A stretch of DNA of 64,000 nt from Lagopus muta (taxonomy: Eukaryota; Chordata; Aves; Galliformes; Phasianidae): assembly GCF_023343835.1 (NCBI RefSeq), contig NC_064433.1, forward strand, positions 54,272,532 to 54,336,531. Direction: 5' to 3'. Both the position numbers and the translations under genes were made by a program. Shown in pieces: positions 62,665-64,000 of this stretch. Within the stretch, counting starts at the first letter, position 1; each line of letters opens with the position of its first letter. The notes below the pieces were generated by a model. The model was given only the letters and a program-made list of their open reading frames with translations, was not told where the DNA came from and did no database searches.

Positions 62665-63779
62665 AACTTTGGTATGCTTCCCCCCACCTCCCTTTTTAAA
62701 GGCCATTTATGTTATGATTAAATGTCACCTTGGAAAAGCAGAACGAAAGTTGTTAATATATATAGACTTCAAAGAATCGATACATTGGGGACTTCTGTAG
62801 GATTTGTTACACTCCATTTTGTTACAGTAGGCAGCTCCTCTGGATTTGGGCACATGTGTTTCTCTCCCTCCCCTTGCCACCCCCCTCTTCCAGCTCCCCC
62901 CCAAGAGTGAAAATAAAGTAAAAGGTCTTTCATGGTAAACAAAACCAGCTTATTCTCCACATAGAACACATGAATAGCTGGAAAAAAACTTACAATAAAT
63001 GGTGCATTTTTTTCTCTGCTGGGTATAGCATTCAAGATCAGTCCAGTATTCAAGAAGCAGTCCATTTTTTGCTCAGCAAGAGAGTTTAGAAAAGAAGCGT
63101 GGGGTCTATTCAAGGATCTTTTCCCCCTTCACAATTGCTGGGCTTTATGAAACCTATCTTCCATGCCTTGTCAGAGTATTTCTGGGGACCAATTAGTGCT
63201 TTGTTGCAAGGCTTCTTTGCTGAATCTTTGAGCAGCAAGAAAAAGCTCTCTTGAGTCTCCCCTTATTTTGACTATTTCAGTCATTACTCAGTGTAATAAT
63301 TAATATGACAACTGGACGCTGAAGTTTGTATAGAAACACCTCGGCTGCAGGAGGGAGCGTGCAGTGGGTGGTAACAAGCTACGGATCAGCCCGAAGAGCC
63401 ACACACACAAGGGGAAAAAAGAGGGGGAGAGAGAATAATGAATGAAAAGAAAAGGAAAGAATAAAGATAAATAAATAGTTGGCGCAACCCGAAGAAGTAT
63501 AATACAGACTTGGAAGGAAAAAAAAAAGGCAATTAGGAGGCGGGGGAGGAGAGGTGGACGGACCCCATGGAGGTGAACTTATTTTGAAACAGTTTCTGCG
63601 TGCACAAAATTTTTGAAGCTTTCCTACTTTCAGTGGGAAGGAAAACAACTTTTAGTGGTGAGTGTTCCTTTGGAGAAGTGGTAAGAAAGGAGCATCTGCC
63701 TTCACTTCTGCACATTGAACGGACTTACATGTCCCTTCTTGAGCATCCCTTTAAAGAAAGGACTCTGAACATTAAACCG
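62664..63779. other. Upstream flank, no gene seen
   Basis: Unique sequence. GACTTCAAAGAATCG at about 62765 has a TCF/LEF-like core. No gene supported. Confidence 0.7.
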
Positions 63780-63995
63780 TGTTGGTGAATAATTGCTGCC
63801 TCCAACAAGAAAGTTGGAGAGTTACTCGTGTTGTGCCCTCTCCATGAGGAATGAAGCCCGTGCCCCAGATGAGGAATTAAACCCGACGTTTGACCACGGA
63901 CAGCGCCGAATTCCTCTCGAAAGGCGTCTTGGGACGAACACTCATTGCTTCGAAGACAGGCTGCCAATTAGGGCATAATAAATAATTAGAGGTTT
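63780..63995. promoter_or_regulatory. CpG-bearing candidate element at the window edge
   Basis: CCCGACGTTTGACCACGGAC, GCGCCGAATTCCTCTCG and TGCTTCGAAG keep many CpGs, next to ATAATAAATAATTAGAGG. It is open on both strands for 60-80 codons but matches no known protein. It could also be an exon of an unknown transcript running out of the window. Confidence 0.28.
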
Positions 63996-64000
63996 AAGCA

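Noticed and set aside
62193..62699. Frames with repeated Ser-Phe-Leu-Pro (plus strand) or Lys-Glu-Gly-Arg (minus strand)
   Set aside because: They are translations of the TTCC microsatellite and the flanking T-rich sequence.

Overview
This is vertebrate nuclear DNA, almost certainly from a bird. The evidence is a set of CR1 (chicken repeat 1) retrotransposon fragments with the characteristic ATTCTATG-type 3' ends, the absence of mammalian-type SINEs, and a single-copy proneural gene whose protein reads as the avian form of ASCL1. A galliform such as chicken is likely, but I cannot fix the species by eye. There are no operons, phage, CRISPR arrays or prokaryote-style genes.

Only one protein-coding gene can be supported: ASCL1 (achaete-scute family bHLH transcription factor 1), on the minus strand, CDS 58780-59441. 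A GT-AG intron lies just after the stop codon (58654-58769). Exon 2 carries about 1 kb of 3' UTR, with a poly(A) signal at 57660-57665. A TATA-like box sits at 59750-59757, inside a CpG island spanning roughly 58.37-60.36 kb. As given, the ASCL1 reading frame is broken by two +1 shifts, near 59298-59301 and 59188-59190. Both lie in short homopolymers of very GC-rich sequence. The protein is otherwise intact in all three frames, so sequencing or assembly error is the likeliest cause.

Region by region: 1-51.8 kb is a gene desert downstream (3') of ASCL1. It holds simple repeats and eight CR1 loci, all left of 29 kb. The 23 kb from 28.95 to 51.85 kb contains no CR1 I can recognise. Within the desert are patches whose CpG content and homeodomain, SOX, POU, E-box or RBPJ-like motifs stand out from the AT-rich background (for example 9.36-9.84, 27.46-27.76, 35.39-35.56, 45.54-45.83 and 51.18-51.48 kb). 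I read these as candidate conserved noncoding elements or enhancers of ASCL1, but this needs alignment to prove. From 51.85 to 53.8 kb is a CR1 cluster. From 54.4 to 56.35 kb is a candidate regulatory block with a separate CpG island and a long polypurine tract. From 56.5 to 57.2 kb there is another CR1 plus T- and G-homopolymers. ASCL1 follows. From 60.4 to 64 kb lies its upstream flank, with one CR1, a 144-bp TTCC microsatellite and a CpG-bearing patch at the right edge.

Biologically, the window reads as one developmental regulator surrounded by its regulatory territory. ASCL1 drives neuronal commitment and is repressed by Notch/HES. A HES class C site (CACGCG) by the promoter and an RBPJ-type site at 35438-35445 fit that logic, but they are motif matches only. 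I found no undescribed molecular system. The most useful observations are the two frameshifts, the NMD-exempt 3' UTR intron, the two candidate start codons and the candidate enhancers.
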